This document shows positions 35,855-44,574 of a stretch of DNA of 64,000 bases, in pieces. Within the stretch, counting starts at the first letter, position 1; the number at the start of each line of letters is the position of its first letter. The position numbers and the translations under genes are program-made. The notes under the pieces are model-generated. The model was not told the origin of the DNA. It saw only the letters and a program-made list of their open reading frames with translations, and searched no databases. The DNA is taken from assembly GCA_024642605.1 (NCBI GenBank), contig JAHEAT010000004.1, positions 17,150 to 81,149 on the forward strand, in the 5' to 3' direction. The DNA comes from Microbacteriaceae bacterium. GTDB lineage: Bacteria; Actinomycetota; Actinomycetes; Actinomycetales; Microbacteriaceae.

Positions 35855-37110
35855 TTGTTGCCCTCTCGATTGAAGGTTTCTAGAAGCTCAGTCTGCAGAT
35901 TGATAACCGTAGCCAAACGCTTGATGCCTAGGTTGATGTTCTCAGGAGTCGGGAACGAATAGCAAATTCGCAACTTGTTTTGCCCCGTGCCATCGCCGTA
36001 GAAAGCGGTGCCAGGCGTATATGCCACGAGTTCTTTGACGGCGAGCGGCAGCATCGCTTTCGAGTCGATACCCTCGGGAAGAGTTATCCACAGGTAGAAC
36101 CCGCCATCTGGCTGGGTTGTGGATAACTTCGGCAGGTATTCGGCCATGGCGTCGAGCGCTGCATCCCTGCGTTGCTTGTAGACACCGCGGAAAGTGTCGA
36201 TCTGACCCTGCCAGTCTGCACTCGAAAGGTATTCGCTAATCATCGACTGGCTAAACATCGACGGGCACAAAATGGCCGACTCTTGAGCCAGCACCAATTT
36301 TTCACGGATGGCGGGCGGCGCCAAGACATAGCCGACTCTGAAGCCTGGCGCCAAAATCTTGGAGAACGAGCCCAGGTAAATGACGTTGTCGTCGAGGGTG
36401 CGAAGCGCGTCGGGCACCTTTTTATCGAAATAGAGCAAACCGTAGGGATTATCTTCGAGAATCAAGATGCCGTTTCGGCGGCACAGCTCAACAATCTTGG
36501 CACGACGGCGCTCGGCGAGGGTTACGCCAGATGGGTTGGCGAAGTTAGGCACCAAATACAAGAACTTAATGCGACGACCCTCAGCCTTTAGGCGCGCGAT
36601 TGTTGCCTTAAGAGCCTCTGGTTGCAAGCCATCGTTGTCGGTTTCGACGTGCTCGATGTGCGCCTCGTAGTGACGGAAGATACCGATGGCACCAACGTAA
36701 GAAGGCCCCTCGGCCAAAACCACGTCACCCTTGTCGAGAAACAGCCCCGAAACCAGGTCGAGTCCGTGCTGCGAACCGGTGGTCATTACGATGTCTTCAA
36801 CCGAAGATTTGACGCCCTCGAGAGCCATGAGCTCACGAACCTGGTCGCGAAGCTTTAGATCGCCCTGTCCGCCAGAGTATTGAATGGCGAGATCGCCGCG
36901 AGTGGTCATTACCTGCTCGTAGGCCTGGTGCAGCAGCTCTTTTGGCAGGGCGTGCACGTAAGGCATTCCGCCGGCGAGAGAAACAACCTCTGGGCGGCTG
37001 ACCACCGCAAAGAGCGCGCGAACTTCAGAAACCGAGAGCGAGTGCGCTCGTGAAGCATAGGAATCCAACCAGATGTCGAAGTTGGTGCCCTTGTTGCTCG
37101 TATTCGTCAT
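35851..37110 (-). CDS. PLP-dependent aminotransferase (fold type I, LysN/MocR-like catalytic domain)
   Basis: Class I/II aminotransferase (419 aa) without the GntR N-terminal domain of MocR regulators. Visible are the cofactor region MTTGSQHGLDLVSGLFLDKGD, PNFANPSGVTL, the ILEDNPYGLLYF Asp-x2-Tyr motif, the PLP Lys in YLGSFSKILAPGFRVGYV, and the C-terminal KLRICYSFP Arg. Closest functional labels would be 2-aminoadipate or aromatic/branched-chain aminotransferase; the substrate is not determined. It is translationally coupled to the Ddl-like ligase. Two perfect inverted DnaA boxes lie inside its coding sequence at 36084-36126. Confidence 0.86.
   Translation of the reverse strand: MTNTSNKGTNFDIWLDSYASRAHSLSVSEVRALFAVVSRPEVVSLAGGMPYVHALPKELLHQAYEQVMTTRGDLAIQYSGGQGDLKLRDQVRELMALEGVKSSVEDIVMTTGSQHGLDLVSGLFLDKGDVVLAEGPSYVGAIGIFRHYEAHIEHVETDNDGLQPEALKATIARLKAEGRRIKFLYLVPNFANPSGVTLAERRRAKIVELCRRNGILILEDNPYGLLYFDKKVPDALRTLDDNVIYLGSFSKILAPGFRVGYVLAPPAIREKLVLAQESAILCPSMFSQSMISEYLSSADWQGQIDTFRGVYKQRRDAALDAMAEYLPKLSTTQPDGGFYLWITLPEGIDSKAMLPLAVKELVAYTPGTAFYGDGTGQNKLRICYSFPTPENINLGIKRLATVINLQTELLETFNREGNK
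36084..36126. promoter_or_regulatory. Inverted pair of perfect DnaA boxes inside the aminotransferase gene
   Basis: TTATCCACA at 36084-36092 and TGTGGATAA at 36118-36126 face each other 34 bases apart. They are encoded in the minus-strand codons for YLWITL and KLSTTQ. Perfect 9-mers; no non-coding DNA here. Confidence 0.55.
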
Positions 37111-37141
37111 GTTTCTCCGTGATGCTTTGGTGCAGTTAGGC

Positions 37142-37179
37142 GAAAACCCAGCATATTGCTTACCGCAACGCTGGGTTTC
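37142..37179 (-). terminator. Terminator after trxA
   Basis: AAACCCAGC (37144-37152) pairs with GCTGGGTTT (37170-37178), with an inner TTGC/GCAA pairing. On the minus strand the stem runs into TTTTCGCC. It closes the trxB-trxA unit and precedes the aminotransferase gene. Confidence 0.8.
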
Positions 37180-37210
37180 GTTAAAGCCTACCGACTAAGT
37201 CGGTTGCTGA

Positions 37211-37531
37211 CTACTTGATGAAGTCGGCGAGGTCTGCAAGCAGTGCAGGCTTTGGCTTTGCGCCAACCATCTGCTTTACGAGCTGGCCACCCTGAAAAAC
37301 CTGAAGAGCAGGGATGCTGATGATGCCGTACTGCTGAGCCAAAGCTGGCTCGTTGTCGACGTTCACCTTTACGATTTCGATCTTGTCGCCGTATTCGGCC
37401 GAGATTTCGTCGAGAATTGGAGCCACTTGGCGGCATGGGCCACACCATTCTGCCCAGAAGTCAACTAGAACAGGCTTGGTGTTCTGCAGAACATCGGCCT
37501 GGAAGGTTGCGGTGGTTACGTTTTTTGCCAT
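37211..37531 (-). CDS. trxA: Thioredoxin
   Basis: Cytoplasmic thiol-disulfide carrier (106 aa from the ATG at 37531). The active site is WCGPC with Cys30 and Cys33, in VLVDFWAEWCGPCRQVAP; the cis-Pro loop is GIISIPALQVF. An in-frame TTG upstream falls in the ribosome-binding region (TTGGAAAAACACATG) and was rejected as start. It follows trxB by 43 bases, giving the classical trxB-trxA operon between murJ and parAB. Confidence 0.97.
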   Translation of the reverse strand: MAKNVTTATFQADVLQNTKPVLVDFWAEWCGPCRQVAPILDEISAEYGDKIEIVKVNVDNEPALAQQYGIISIPALQVFQGGQLVKQMVGAKPKPALLADLADFIK

Positions 37532-37574
37532 GTGTTTTTCCAACTCTTTCTATGTAGGCGAATAAGGGTTTGCT

Positions 37575-38507
37575 CTAGTGAGCGGTTAGGTAGTGCTCCG
37601 CGTCTAGTGCGGCAACACAACCGGATGCTGCGGCCGTAATCGCCTGACGATAAGTCGGGTCGATCACGTCACCGGCAGCGAATACGCCCGGAAGCGAAGT
37701 CTTCGAAGAACGCCCCTCAACCTGAATGAACTTCTCGGCGGTTAGTTCGACCTGGTTTTCAACCAGCCAAACGCGCGGGTCATTCCCGACCGCGATAAAC
37801 AGGCCATCGAGTTCGAGCTCGCGAGTAGAGGCATCGACGGTGTTTCGAAGGGTTACACCCGAAAGTTTTGCCTCGCCGTGAAGCTCGGCAACCTCGTGGT
37901 TCCAGACGACTTCGATCTTTGGGTTGGCCAACGCGCGGTCGGCCATGATCTTCGATGCCTTAAACGAGTCGCGGCGGTGAATGAGGTAAACCTTGTCGGC
38001 GAATCGGGTTAGAAAGTTAGCTTCTTCCATTGCCGAGTCGCCACCGCCAACCACACCGACGGTCTTTTGTCTGAAGAAGAAGCCGTCGCAGGTGGCGCAC
38101 CAAGAAACTCCGTGGCCGCTGAGTTCTTTTTCGCGGTCGATGCCCAGCTCGCGGTAAGCAGCGCCGGTTGCCAGGATTACGGTCTTGGCTTCGAAGGTTT
38201 GACCGCCACCGGTCTTGACGATCTTTACTTCGCCTTGAAGGTCAACTTCGATTACGTCGTCGAGTAGAGTTTCGGTGCCGAAGCGCTCGGCCTGAGCCTG
38301 GAAGTTGGCCATGAGGTCTGGGCCCATTAGTCCTTCAGGAAAGCCAGGGTAGTTTTCGACTTCGGTGGTCTTCATGAGTTCGCCGCCGGCTTCAACCGAA
38401 GACGCGATAAGCAGCGGGTTCATGCCGGCACGTGCCGTGTAAATAGCCGAAGTCCAGCCGGCAGGGCCAGAACCGATGATGATTACGTCGCGCAAATCTC
38501 TCTCCAT
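37575..38507 (-). CDS. trxB: Thioredoxin reductase (NADPH)
   Basis: FAD flavoprotein (310 aa) that passes NADPH electrons to thioredoxin. The FAD motif is IIIGSGPAGWTSAIYTARAG at the N-terminus, the redox pair Cys137/Cys140 lies in WCATCDGFFFRQ, the NADPH motif is VGVVGGGDSAMEEA, and the C-terminal GVFAAGDVIDPTYRQAITAAASGC closes the FAD site. Complete and of normal length. Upstream of trxA on the same strand and 20 bases downstream of murJ. Confidence 0.97.
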   Translation of the reverse strand: MERDLRDVIIIGSGPAGWTSAIYTARAGMNPLLIASSVEAGGELMKTTEVENYPGFPEGLMGPDLMANFQAQAERFGTETLLDDVIEVDLQGEVKIVKTGGGQTFEAKTVILATGAAYRELGIDREKELSGHGVSWCATCDGFFFRQKTVGVVGGGDSAMEEANFLTRFADKVYLIHRRDSFKASKIMADRALANPKIEVVWNHEVAELHGEAKLSGVTLRNTVDASTRELELDGLFIAVGNDPRVWLVENQVELTAEKFIQVEGRSSKTSLPGVFAAGDVIDPTYRQAITAAASGCVAALDAEHYLTAH

Positions 38508-38527
38508 TCAAGGGGGATGAGTTCAGT

Positions 38528-40168
38528 TTAGCGGCGAGTTATTCCCCTAAACGCTTTACTCACAGCGAGCCACGCAGCCCATGTTTCTTCGAGGCCGAGC
38601 AAGGCCAGCACCACGAAATAGACCAGCACCATAACCACCCCAACGCCGGCACTGGCAACCACCGCTCCAAGCACGGTTGCCAAGGCAAAGGCACCCTGCG
38701 AGTAACTGTGCGTAAACCACAGGATGCTGAAACCGGCAGCCGCGCTAACGACGGCGGCAACAAGCATCCGTGTGGTGGCGCTGGCAAGGCCCATGCCAAC
38801 GAAAGCGCCAATCTTGCGGCGAAGCAGACAATAGGCCACCAAGCTTTGAACCACGATGCTGAGGCTGCTGCAAAGTGCTAGCGCCGCTACGAGCCAGCGA
38901 GGTTCTACGGTAAACGCGATGGTGATCGCGCCGGCCACGAACACCAGGGTTTGAATCACGGTGAACACGAACGGTGTGCGGGTGTCTTCGAGCGCGTAGA
39001 AAGCGCGCTGCAACATGAAGACGAAGCTGAACGGCAAAAGACCCACCATGAAGGCGATGATTACGTTGCCAAGTGCGATGGTGGCCGGATACTCGCCGGC
39101 AAACACTCGCGCGATTGGGTAGGCGAGCACCATCAGAGTGGCGGTGGCCAACGCGCTGATTGCCAAAATGGCCCGCAGGCTTTTACCGACTCCGGCTTTG
39201 AAGGCAACTTGATCGCCCTCGTGTGCGTGGGCAGAAATTTTGGTGAAGGTGGCAGTTGCGATCGAAACCGTGGCTATCGAATGCGGGAGCATGAACACTA
39301 GCCAAGCGATCGAAGATGCGGCGATCGATGCGATGGCCAGCCCTTCGGTTGCACGAGCACCGATGGTGCTTGAAGCCACGATAGTTTGCACGAGGCCGCC
39401 TACCTGAGTAATCAGTACCATGCCCAGCGTCCAGCTGGCTGCCTTCGCTGCAGGTCGAAGCCCGACTCCGCGCCACTTGAAGTTGAGGCTCAGTTTTAGT
39501 CCGACGCGCTTCCAGAAGAACAGCAGAATCAGCGCCTGGGCGGCAACACCGGCGGTTGCAGTGGCGGCGATTAGCGCCACGTTTGCTGCATCCCAGTCGG
39601 CCACCAGACGGCTGCCGGTTGGGTCGGCACCAAAAATTACAACGTAACCAATCAGCCCGGCGATGGCCACCACATTGTTTAAAACCGGTGCCCACATAAA
39701 CGGGCCAAATGCGCTGCGAGCGTTGAGAACCTCGCCGAGCAGAGAGTAGAGACCGTAGAAGAACAGCTGCGGCAGACACCAGTATGCAAAGGCGGTGGCC
39801 AGTGCAAGTTGCTGCTGATTCCAGCCGTTGGTGTAAAGGCTCACCAGAAACGGCGCCGAGACCGTGGCAATCACGGTAACCGACGCGAACACCACGATGA
39901 TGAGCGTCACCAGTCGATCGATGTAGGTTTGCCCGCCATCGCTGTGTGAACGCGCTTTGACGATTTGCGGCACCAGCACCGCATTCAAAACTCCGCCAGC
40001 GATGATGGCGTAAACGTTGTTAGGCAGTTGGTTGGCAACACCGAACGCGTCGGCAGCGTCGGTGGTTACCCCGATGGTCAGGGCGAGCAGCACGGCTCGA
40101 GCGAAACCTAGAATGCGCGAGGTCACGGTACCCGCGGCCATGATTAGCGACGAACGAGCGGTGTTCAC
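38528..40168 (-). CDS. murJ: Lipid II flippase MurJ (MviN)
   Basis: Polytopic membrane protein (546 aa, about 14 helices) of the MOP superfamily. It begins SLIMAAGTVTSRILGFARAVLL, the typical MurJ entry, with FGVANQLPNNVYAIIAGGVLNAVLVPQI following. It flips lipid II for peptidoglycan synthesis. It lacks the C-terminal pseudokinase extension of the mycobacterial MurJ, as expected outside that lineage. Its start overlaps the DUF6049-like stop by 4 bases, within the conserved nudix-DUF6049-murJ-trxBA order. Confidence 0.94.
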   Translation of the reverse strand: MNTARSSLIMAAGTVTSRILGFARAVLLALTIGVTTDAADAFGVANQLPNNVYAIIAGGVLNAVLVPQIVKARSHSDGGQTYIDRLVTLIIVVFASVTVIATVSAPFLVSLYTNGWNQQQLALATAFAYWCLPQLFFYGLYSLLGEVLNARSAFGPFMWAPVLNNVVAIAGLIGYVVIFGADPTGSRLVADWDAANVALIAATATAGVAAQALILLFFWKRVGLKLSLNFKWRGVGLRPAAKAASWTLGMVLITQVGGLVQTIVASSTIGARATEGLAIASIAASSIAWLVFMLPHSIATVSIATATFTKISAHAHEGDQVAFKAGVGKSLRAILAISALATATLMVLAYPIARVFAGEYPATIALGNVIIAFMVGLLPFSFVFMLQRAFYALEDTRTPFVFTVIQTLVFVAGAITIAFTVEPRWLVAALALCSSLSIVVQSLVAYCLLRRKIGAFVGMGLASATTRMLVAAVVSAAAGFSILWFTHSYSQGAFALATVLGAVVASAGVGVVMVLVYFVVLALLGLEETWAAWLAVSKAFRGITRR

Positions 40169-40746
40169 TGGTTGACCTCGGCGCGTCGGCGCATCATTCG
40201 GCGCGCACCCATAAACCCGAGAGTGCCAACCACGGCGAAGAAGCCAATCAATATCGAGCCTTCAATGTCGCGCTGCACCGACATGTTCAAAACCTCCGGG
40301 TGCCCGAGGCGCACACCCGAAAAACTTGTAAGCCACACATTCAGTCGAACCTCGCCGTTGGCAATGGCCTGCACCGGAATGGTCGCGTTGCTGGTGGTGT
40401 TGGCCGGCGCGGTAAACGCGATTGCCTTCGGCATGGTCACGCGCAGGTTGCTCGGCTGGCTCCAAATAAGCACACGGATGTCGGTGTCGTAGTCGTTGCG
40501 AATCTGAATGGGCACGCGGCTGGCAGTCGCCACGAGGTTTATGTCGCTGCCGCGAACGATGTGGATTCGCCAGTCGGTTGCGCTCGCGGTGCTGTGCACG
40601 GCGACTGCCGAGGGAGGCTGGGTGGCGTTAGCCGAGGTAGCTGCGATTGGGGCGGTGGTTAGCATCAGTGCCAGTGAGGTGGCGACAAAACGCTTGCGTG
40701 GGCTCGCGATTTTGGTGCCCATCCCGCTAAAAAATCTCATCCGCAC
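40165..40746 (-). CDS. Short DUF6049-like secreted/membrane-anchored protein
   Basis: Protein of 193 aa: signal peptide (RFVATSLALMLTTAPIAATSANA), an extracytoplasmic beta-rich domain with VPIQIRNDYDTDIRVLIWSQPS and TIPVQAIANGEVRLNVWLTS, and one C-terminal membrane helix (about 163-181) with a basic cytoplasmic end (RRMMRRR). Position between the NUDIX gene and murJ matches the DUF6049 family, whose members are commonly around 700 aa in other actinobacteria. Only the C-terminal domain plus anchor seems to remain. Function unknown; a role with MurJ or envelope assembly is inferred from constant neighbourhood. Confidence 0.72.
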   Translation of the reverse strand: MRMRFFSGMGTKIASPRKRFVATSLALMLTTAPIAATSANATQPPSAVAVHSTASATDWRIHIVRGSDINLVATASRVPIQIRNDYDTDIRVLIWSQPSNLRVTMPKAIAFTAPANTTSNATIPVQAIANGEVRLNVWLTSFSGVRLGHPEVLNMSVQRDIEGSILIGFFAVVGTLGFMGARRMMRRRAEVNQ

Positions 40747-40755
40747 AAGCCAAGA

Positions 40756-41226
40756 CTACGCTCTCGACCGCTCAACCCACTCGAGCACGGCACGGGCCAT
40801 GCGTCGTTCGTTTTCGTGGCTCAGAAAAGTGTTTAGGTTGTCCAAGGCAATCCAGCGCGCTTCTACCGCTTCGTGGTTCGGGTCGTTTTCTACGGTCAGC
40901 TCGCCGCCGGTTTGCTTCATTAGGTAGTGGTGCACGGTTTTGGCAATCAGCTTTCGCCCTGCGGTGAACTCGTAGTCGATTGATCCGAGTTTGAGAATGA
41001 TCTCGGCGTGAATGCCGGTTTCTTCAAAAACTTCACGGATAGCCGCGGCCTCGAGCGTCTCGTCACCTTCGGGGTGACCCTTCGGAACACACCAGTCGAT
41101 GCGGTGGCTGCGGGTTTGGCGGCCAATCAGCGCAACGGTGTTGGAGCCGTTGGCGGCAAGCACAAAACCACCGGCGCTGGTTTCTTCAACCCGCTGCCGA
41201 CGAGGCTGTCTCGACCGCTCTTCCAT
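40756..41226 (-). CDS. NUDIX hydrolase (MutT-like)
   Basis: Small pyrophosphohydrolase (156 aa). The NUDIX box is complete: GHPEGDETLEAAAIREVFEETG. The N-terminal RVEETSAGGFVL and IDWCVPKG segments match the MutT4-type protein encoded in the same place in mycobacteria (next to the CCA-adding enzyme). Substrates could be oxidised nucleotides or dinucleoside polyphosphates. ATG 41226 was chosen; a TTG two codons earlier is possible. It diverges from pcnA with a 32-base gap. Confidence 0.88.
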   Translation of the reverse strand: MEERSRQPRRQRVEETSAGGFVLAANGSNTVALIGRQTRSHRIDWCVPKGHPEGDETLEAAAIREVFEETGIHAEIILKLGSIDYEFTAGRKLIAKTVHHYLMKQTGGELTVENDPNHEAVEARWIALDNLNTFLSHENERRMARAVLEWVERSRA

Positions 41227-41258
41227 AAGCAAAGACTACCTGTGGCAAACTTGAGAAC

Positions 41259-42677
41259 ATGCAGACGGTAGCCGAGGCGCTCGCAAACCTGGAGCGGACT
41301 ACCGATAGTCCGCTGTTTGTCGAACTCGGAAAACGCTTCACCGAGGCCGGTTTCGAGTTGGCTCTGGTCGGCGGGCCAGTGCGCGACGCCTTCTTGGGCC
41401 GCAAAGCACCCGACCTCGACTTCACCACTTCGGCAACTCCCGATGAGATCATCCGTGTGCTCAAGGGGTATGTCGACACCCACTGGGACATCGGCCGCGA
41501 GTTTGGCACCATCGGCGCTCGCATCGGCGACGACACCGTTGAGATCACCACCTACCGCGCCGACACCTACGACCCGTCGAGTCGCAAACCCGAGGTGGCT
41601 TTTGGCAACAACCTAAACGACGATCTGTTTAGGCGAGATTTCACCATCAACTCGATGGCCCTTCGCCTGCCCGAGAAAACCTTTGTCGACCCCTTCAACG
41701 GTTTGCGCGATCTGATTGCCGGCGTCATTCGCACCCCGGGTTCGCCCGAGGTTTCGTTCGGCGACGACCCACTTCGCATGATGCGCGGAGCACGCTTTGC
41801 TTCGCAGCTCGGCTTTGAGATCGAACCAGCAACCTTCGAGGCGATGACCTCGATGGCGCAACGCATCGAGATCATTTCGGCCGAGCGCGTGCACGATGAG
41901 TTTGTGAAGCTGATGCTGGGCAAGCATCCGAGGTTGGGTCTCGAAGCGTTGGTCGACTCTGGTTTGGCCGAGCGCGTGCTGCCCGAGCTGCCGGCGCTGC
42001 GCCTCGAGGTTGACGAACACCACCACCACAAGGATGTCTACGAGCACACGCTGCGCGTTGTGGAACAAGCCATCTCTTATGAGTCCGACTACGGCCTCGA
42101 AGGCGATTTCGTTTTGCGTTTTGCGGCCCTGCTGCACGACATTGGAAAGCCGGCAACCCGTCGACTCGAGCCCGGCGGTGGAGTTACCTTTCATCAGCAC
42201 GATCTGGTTGGCGCTCGTTTGGCCAAGCGCCGCATGCGCGAGCTGCGCTTCGACAACGACACCATCCGTGATGTTTCACGTTTGATTGAGTTGCACCTGA
42301 GGTTCTTCGGTTACGGCGAGCAGGCGTGGAGCGATTCGGCTGTGCGCAGGTATGTGCGCGATGCCGGCGACCAACTCACTCGCTTGCACGTGCTTACTCG
42401 CAGCGATGTCACCACGCGCAACCAGCGCAAGGCCGACCGCCTCTCACACGCCTACGACGACTTGGAGCAGCGCATCGCGGCTCTTCGAGAGCAAGAAGAG
42501 GTTGATTCGATTCGCCCAGATTTGAGCGGCGAAGACATCATGCGCATTCTCAACCTCAAACCGGGGCGCGAAGTTGGTGAGGCTCGCTCGTTCTTACTGG
42601 AGCTGCGTCTAGACGAAGGCGCTCTCGGGGCCGAAGAAGCCGAAAAGCGCTTGCTTGCCTGGTGGTCTGCTCGCTAG
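41259..42677 (+). CDS. pcnA: CCA tRNA nucleotidyltransferase
   Basis: Class II nucleotidyltransferase with HD domain (472 aa). The polymerase head has LVGGPVRDAFLGRKAPDLDF with metal-binding Asp52 and Asp54, then RRDFTINSMAL and GDDPLRMMRGARFASQLGF. The HD domain has FAALLHDIGKPATR. It adds or repairs the 3' CCA of tRNAs, which both tRNA genes in this window need because neither encodes CCA. Often annotated pcnA in actinobacteria; a role as poly(A) polymerase is not implied. Divergent from the NUDIX gene, followed by the rpsF operon. Confidence 0.93.
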   Translation: MQTVAEALANLERTTDSPLFVELGKRFTEAGFELALVGGPVRDAFLGRKAPDLDFTTSATPDEIIRVLKGYVDTHWDIGREFGTIGARIGDDTVEITTYRADTYDPSSRKPEVAFGNNLNDDLFRRDFTINSMALRLPEKTFVDPFNGLRDLIAGVIRTPGSPEVSFGDDPLRMMRGARFASQLGFEIEPATFEAMTSMAQRIEIISAERVHDEFVKLMLGKHPRLGLEALVDSGLAERVLPELPALRLEVDEHHHHKDVYEHTLRVVEQAISYESDYGLEGDFVLRFAALLHDIGKPATRRLEPGGGVTFHQHDLVGARLAKRRMRELRFDNDTIRDVSRLIELHLRFFGYGEQAWSDSAVRRYVRDAGDQLTRLHVLTRSDVTTRNQRKADRLSHAYDDLEQRIAALREQEEVDSIRPDLSGEDIMRILNLKPGREVGEARSFLLELRLDEGALGAEEAEKRLLAWWSAR

Positions 42678-42681
42678 ACTA

Positions 42682-42785
42682 GTGAGGTTGCCCAAAGCAC
42701 CTCACGGTGTTCTTTGCAACAGATGCCAATACCCTCCTGTTATGGAAGTCCCATAACCGCTTAGTCCGAAGGAGGTGGGTTAGTC
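42682..42785 (+). promoter_or_regulatory. Structured leader of rpsF, probable S6:S18-type autoregulatory element
   Basis: Two hairpins are visible: GTGAGGT (42682-42688) with ACCTCAC (42699-42705), and GTTATGG (42739-42745) with CCATAAC (42751-42757). The second is flanked by CCTCC (42733-42737) and GGAGG (42771-42775); GGAGG is the ribosome-binding site, so pairing would hide it. An ACCG step lies directly 3' of the hairpin, reminiscent of the CCG bulge in the known S6:S18-binding leader before rpsF. The fold is by eye; assignment is by analogy. Confidence 0.6.
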
Positions 42786-43250
42786 ATGCATCTATACGAG
42801 CTCATGGTGATCCTCGACCCTACAGTCGATGAAAGAACCGTTGCTCCAAGCCTAGATAAGTTCCTCAACGTGATTCGCAACGGTGGAGGCACCGTTGACA
42901 ACGTTGACATTTGGGGACGTCGCCGCTTGGCTTACGAAATCAACAAGAAGACCGAAGGCATCTATGCCGTCGTCAACCTGAAGGCCAACTCGGCCGACGT
43001 GGTTGAGCTAGACCGTCAGCTTCGCATCAGCGAAGCCGTCATGCGCACCAAGGTGTTGCGTGCCGACGAGGCAGTCGTAGCGATCAAGCCTGTTGTTGTT
43101 CCAGAAGTTTCTGCAGCCGAGAAGGCCGCGGATGCCGCAGAAGAGAAGCCTGCAAAGGCAGCTCCGAAGGCAGCCGCCGCTAAGGCCCCAGCTGCAAAGG
43201 CCGCCGACAAGGCGCCTGCCAAGAAGCCTGCCGCCAAGAAGGCTGAGTAG
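42786..43250 (+). CDS. rpsF: 30S ribosomal protein S6
   Basis: S6 (154 aa), which binds 16S rRNA with S18. The core (1-about 98) starts [18 protein letters not shown] and contains [25 protein letters not shown]. The C-terminal about 48 residues are a low-complexity Ala/Lys/Pro tail absent from shorter S6 proteins but common in actinobacteria. First gene of rpsF-ssb-rpsR-rplI; GGAGG precedes the ATG by 10 bases and can be masked by the leader fold. Confidence 0.97.
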   Translation: MHLYELMVILDPTVDERTVAPSLDKFLNVIRNGGGTVDNVDIWGRRRLAYEINKKTEGIYAVVNLKANSADVVELDRQLRISEAVMRTKVLRADEAVVAIKPVVVPEVSAAEKAADAAEEKPAKAAPKAAAAKAPAAKAADKAPAKKPAAKKAE

Positions 43251-43255
43251 TCGCA

Positions 43256-43759
43256 ATGGCTGGCGAACTAAACGTCACGATTGTCGGCAACCTTGCCGAT
43301 GATCCTGAACTTCGTTACACCCAGGGTGGCGTGGCTGTTGTTTCGGTTCGCGTGGGTTCAACCCCTCGCACCTTCAACCGTCAAACCAACGCATGGGAAG
43401 ACGGCGAGACCGTTTGGGTACGTTGCACCGGATGGCGCGAACTTGCCGAGAACATCTCGCAGTCGCTAACCAAGGGAGCCCGCGTCGTCGTGACCGGTCG
43501 CCTGAAGGCACCATCTGCTTACCAGGCCGCTAACGGCGAAGCTCGCGCTTCGCTCGAACTCGAAATTGACGAGATCGGTGCATCCCTGCGTTACGCAACC
43601 GCCGCCATCACCCGTCGCGCTCGCGAAGCCGGTGACCGTGCCGTTTCAGATTCACCTTGGAACGACGCTCCTGCTTCGGCAGCACCGACCTCAGCCAAAG
43701 GTGGCGATGCTTGGGCAAACCCAGGCTCAGCCGCTGCCAGCGACGACACCCCGTTCTAA
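43256..43759 (+). CDS. ssb: Single-stranded DNA-binding protein
   Basis: OB-fold SSB (167 aa). The N-terminus reads LNVTIVGNLADDPELRYTQGGVAVVSVRVGS, with VWVRCTGWRELAENISQSLTKGARVVVTGRL in the core. A Gly/Ala/Ser-rich linker leads to the acidic tip ASDDTPF, the docking site for replication and repair proteins. It lies 5 bases after rpsF and cotranscribes with rpsR. Confidence 0.97.
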   Translation: MAGELNVTIVGNLADDPELRYTQGGVAVVSVRVGSTPRTFNRQTNAWEDGETVWVRCTGWRELAENISQSLTKGARVVVTGRLKAPSAYQAANGEARASLELEIDEIGASLRYATAAITRRAREAGDRAVSDSPWNDAPASAAPTSAKGGDAWANPGSAAASDDTPF

Positions 43760-43786
43760 TACAGAAATCTTCCTAGGAGAAAAATC

Positions 43787-44056
43787 ATGGCTGGAAAAGT
43801 CAACAGCGACCGCGCAGGCAAGAAGCCTATGCGCAAGGGCAAGCTAGACAAGCTTGGCCCGGTCAAGGCAATAAAGGTTGGTGTTATCGATTACAAAGAC
43901 ATCGCCACCCTCAAGAAATTCATCTCGGACCGCGGCAAGATCCGCGCCCGTCGCATCACCGGTGTTTCGGTTCAGGAACAGCGTCTAATCGCCCGCGCAG
44001 TCAAGAATGCCCGTGAAATGGCCCTGTTGCCATACGCCGGTGCAGGCAGAAACTAA
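43787..44056 (+). CDS. rpsR: 30S ribosomal protein S18
   Basis: Basic ribosomal protein (89 aa) that forms a heterodimer with S6. The core has [51 protein letters not shown], the S18 signature. No CxxC zinc motif is present. GGAG stands before the ATG. rplI follows after 13 bases. Confidence 0.97.
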   Translation: MAGKVNSDRAGKKPMRKGKLDKLGPVKAIKVGVIDYKDIATLKKFISDRGKIRARRITGVSVQEQRLIARAVKNAREMALLPYAGAGRN

Positions 44057-44069
44057 GGAGCAGCCAAGA

Positions 44070-44522
44070 ATGTCGAAGCTAATTCTTACTAACGAGGTCA
44101 CTGGCCTCGGTTCTGCTGGTGACGTCGTTGAGGTTAAAGACGGCTACGCACGCAACTTCCTGATTCCTAACGGTTTCGCAGTTATCTGGAGCCAGGGTGG
44201 CGAGAAGCAGATCGCACAGATCCGCGCAGCTCGCGACGCTCGTGCTCTTGCATCCGTTGAAGAGGCAGTAACCCTCAAGGCACGTCTCGAAGAGAAGCCA
44301 ATCGTTCTTGCCGTCAAGGCTGGCGTTGCTGGCCGTCTATTCGGCGCCGTCAAGACCGCAGATGTAGTTGCAGCAGTTGTTGCAGCAGGCATCAGCGAGC
44401 TAGACAAGCGTAAGGTCGAGATCACCTCGCCTATTCGCTCAACCGGTAACCACGAGGCAACCGTTCGTCTTCACGGCGATGTAGTTGCCAACATCACCCT
44501 TCAGGTGGTCGCAAAGAAGTAA
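44070..44522 (+). CDS. rplI: 50S ribosomal protein L9
   Basis: L9 (150 aa from the ATG at 44070, preceded by AAGGAG). The N-terminal RNA-binding domain is [35 protein letters not shown]; a connecting helix and the C-terminal domain ([15 protein letters not shown]) follow. The frame is open upstream into rpsR, but the internal ATG is the family start. Last gene of the operon, followed directly by a terminator. Confidence 0.97.
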   Translation: MSKLILTNEVTGLGSAGDVVEVKDGYARNFLIPNGFAVIWSQGGEKQIAQIRAARDARALASVEEAVTLKARLEEKPIVLAVKAGVAGRLFGAVKTADVVAAVVAAGISELDKRKVEITSPIRSTGNHEATVRLHGDVVANITLQVVAKK

Positions 44523-44538
44523 GCGGTTTTCCGCTTTA

Positions 44539-44574
44539 GGTGGCAAGTCTTCGGGCTTGCCGCCTTTTCTTTTA
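44539..44574 (+). terminator. Rho-independent terminator after rplI
   Basis: A 9-bp stem, GGTGGCAAG (44539-44547) with CTTGCCGCC (44556-44564), one G-U, 8-base loop, then TTTTCTTTT. It ends the rpsF operon, so dnaB needs its own promoter. Confidence 0.9.

Noticed and set aside
42272..42287. parS-like TGTTTCACGTTTGATT inside pcnA
   Set aside because: Only the left half matches; the right half-site is lost, and it lies far from parAB.
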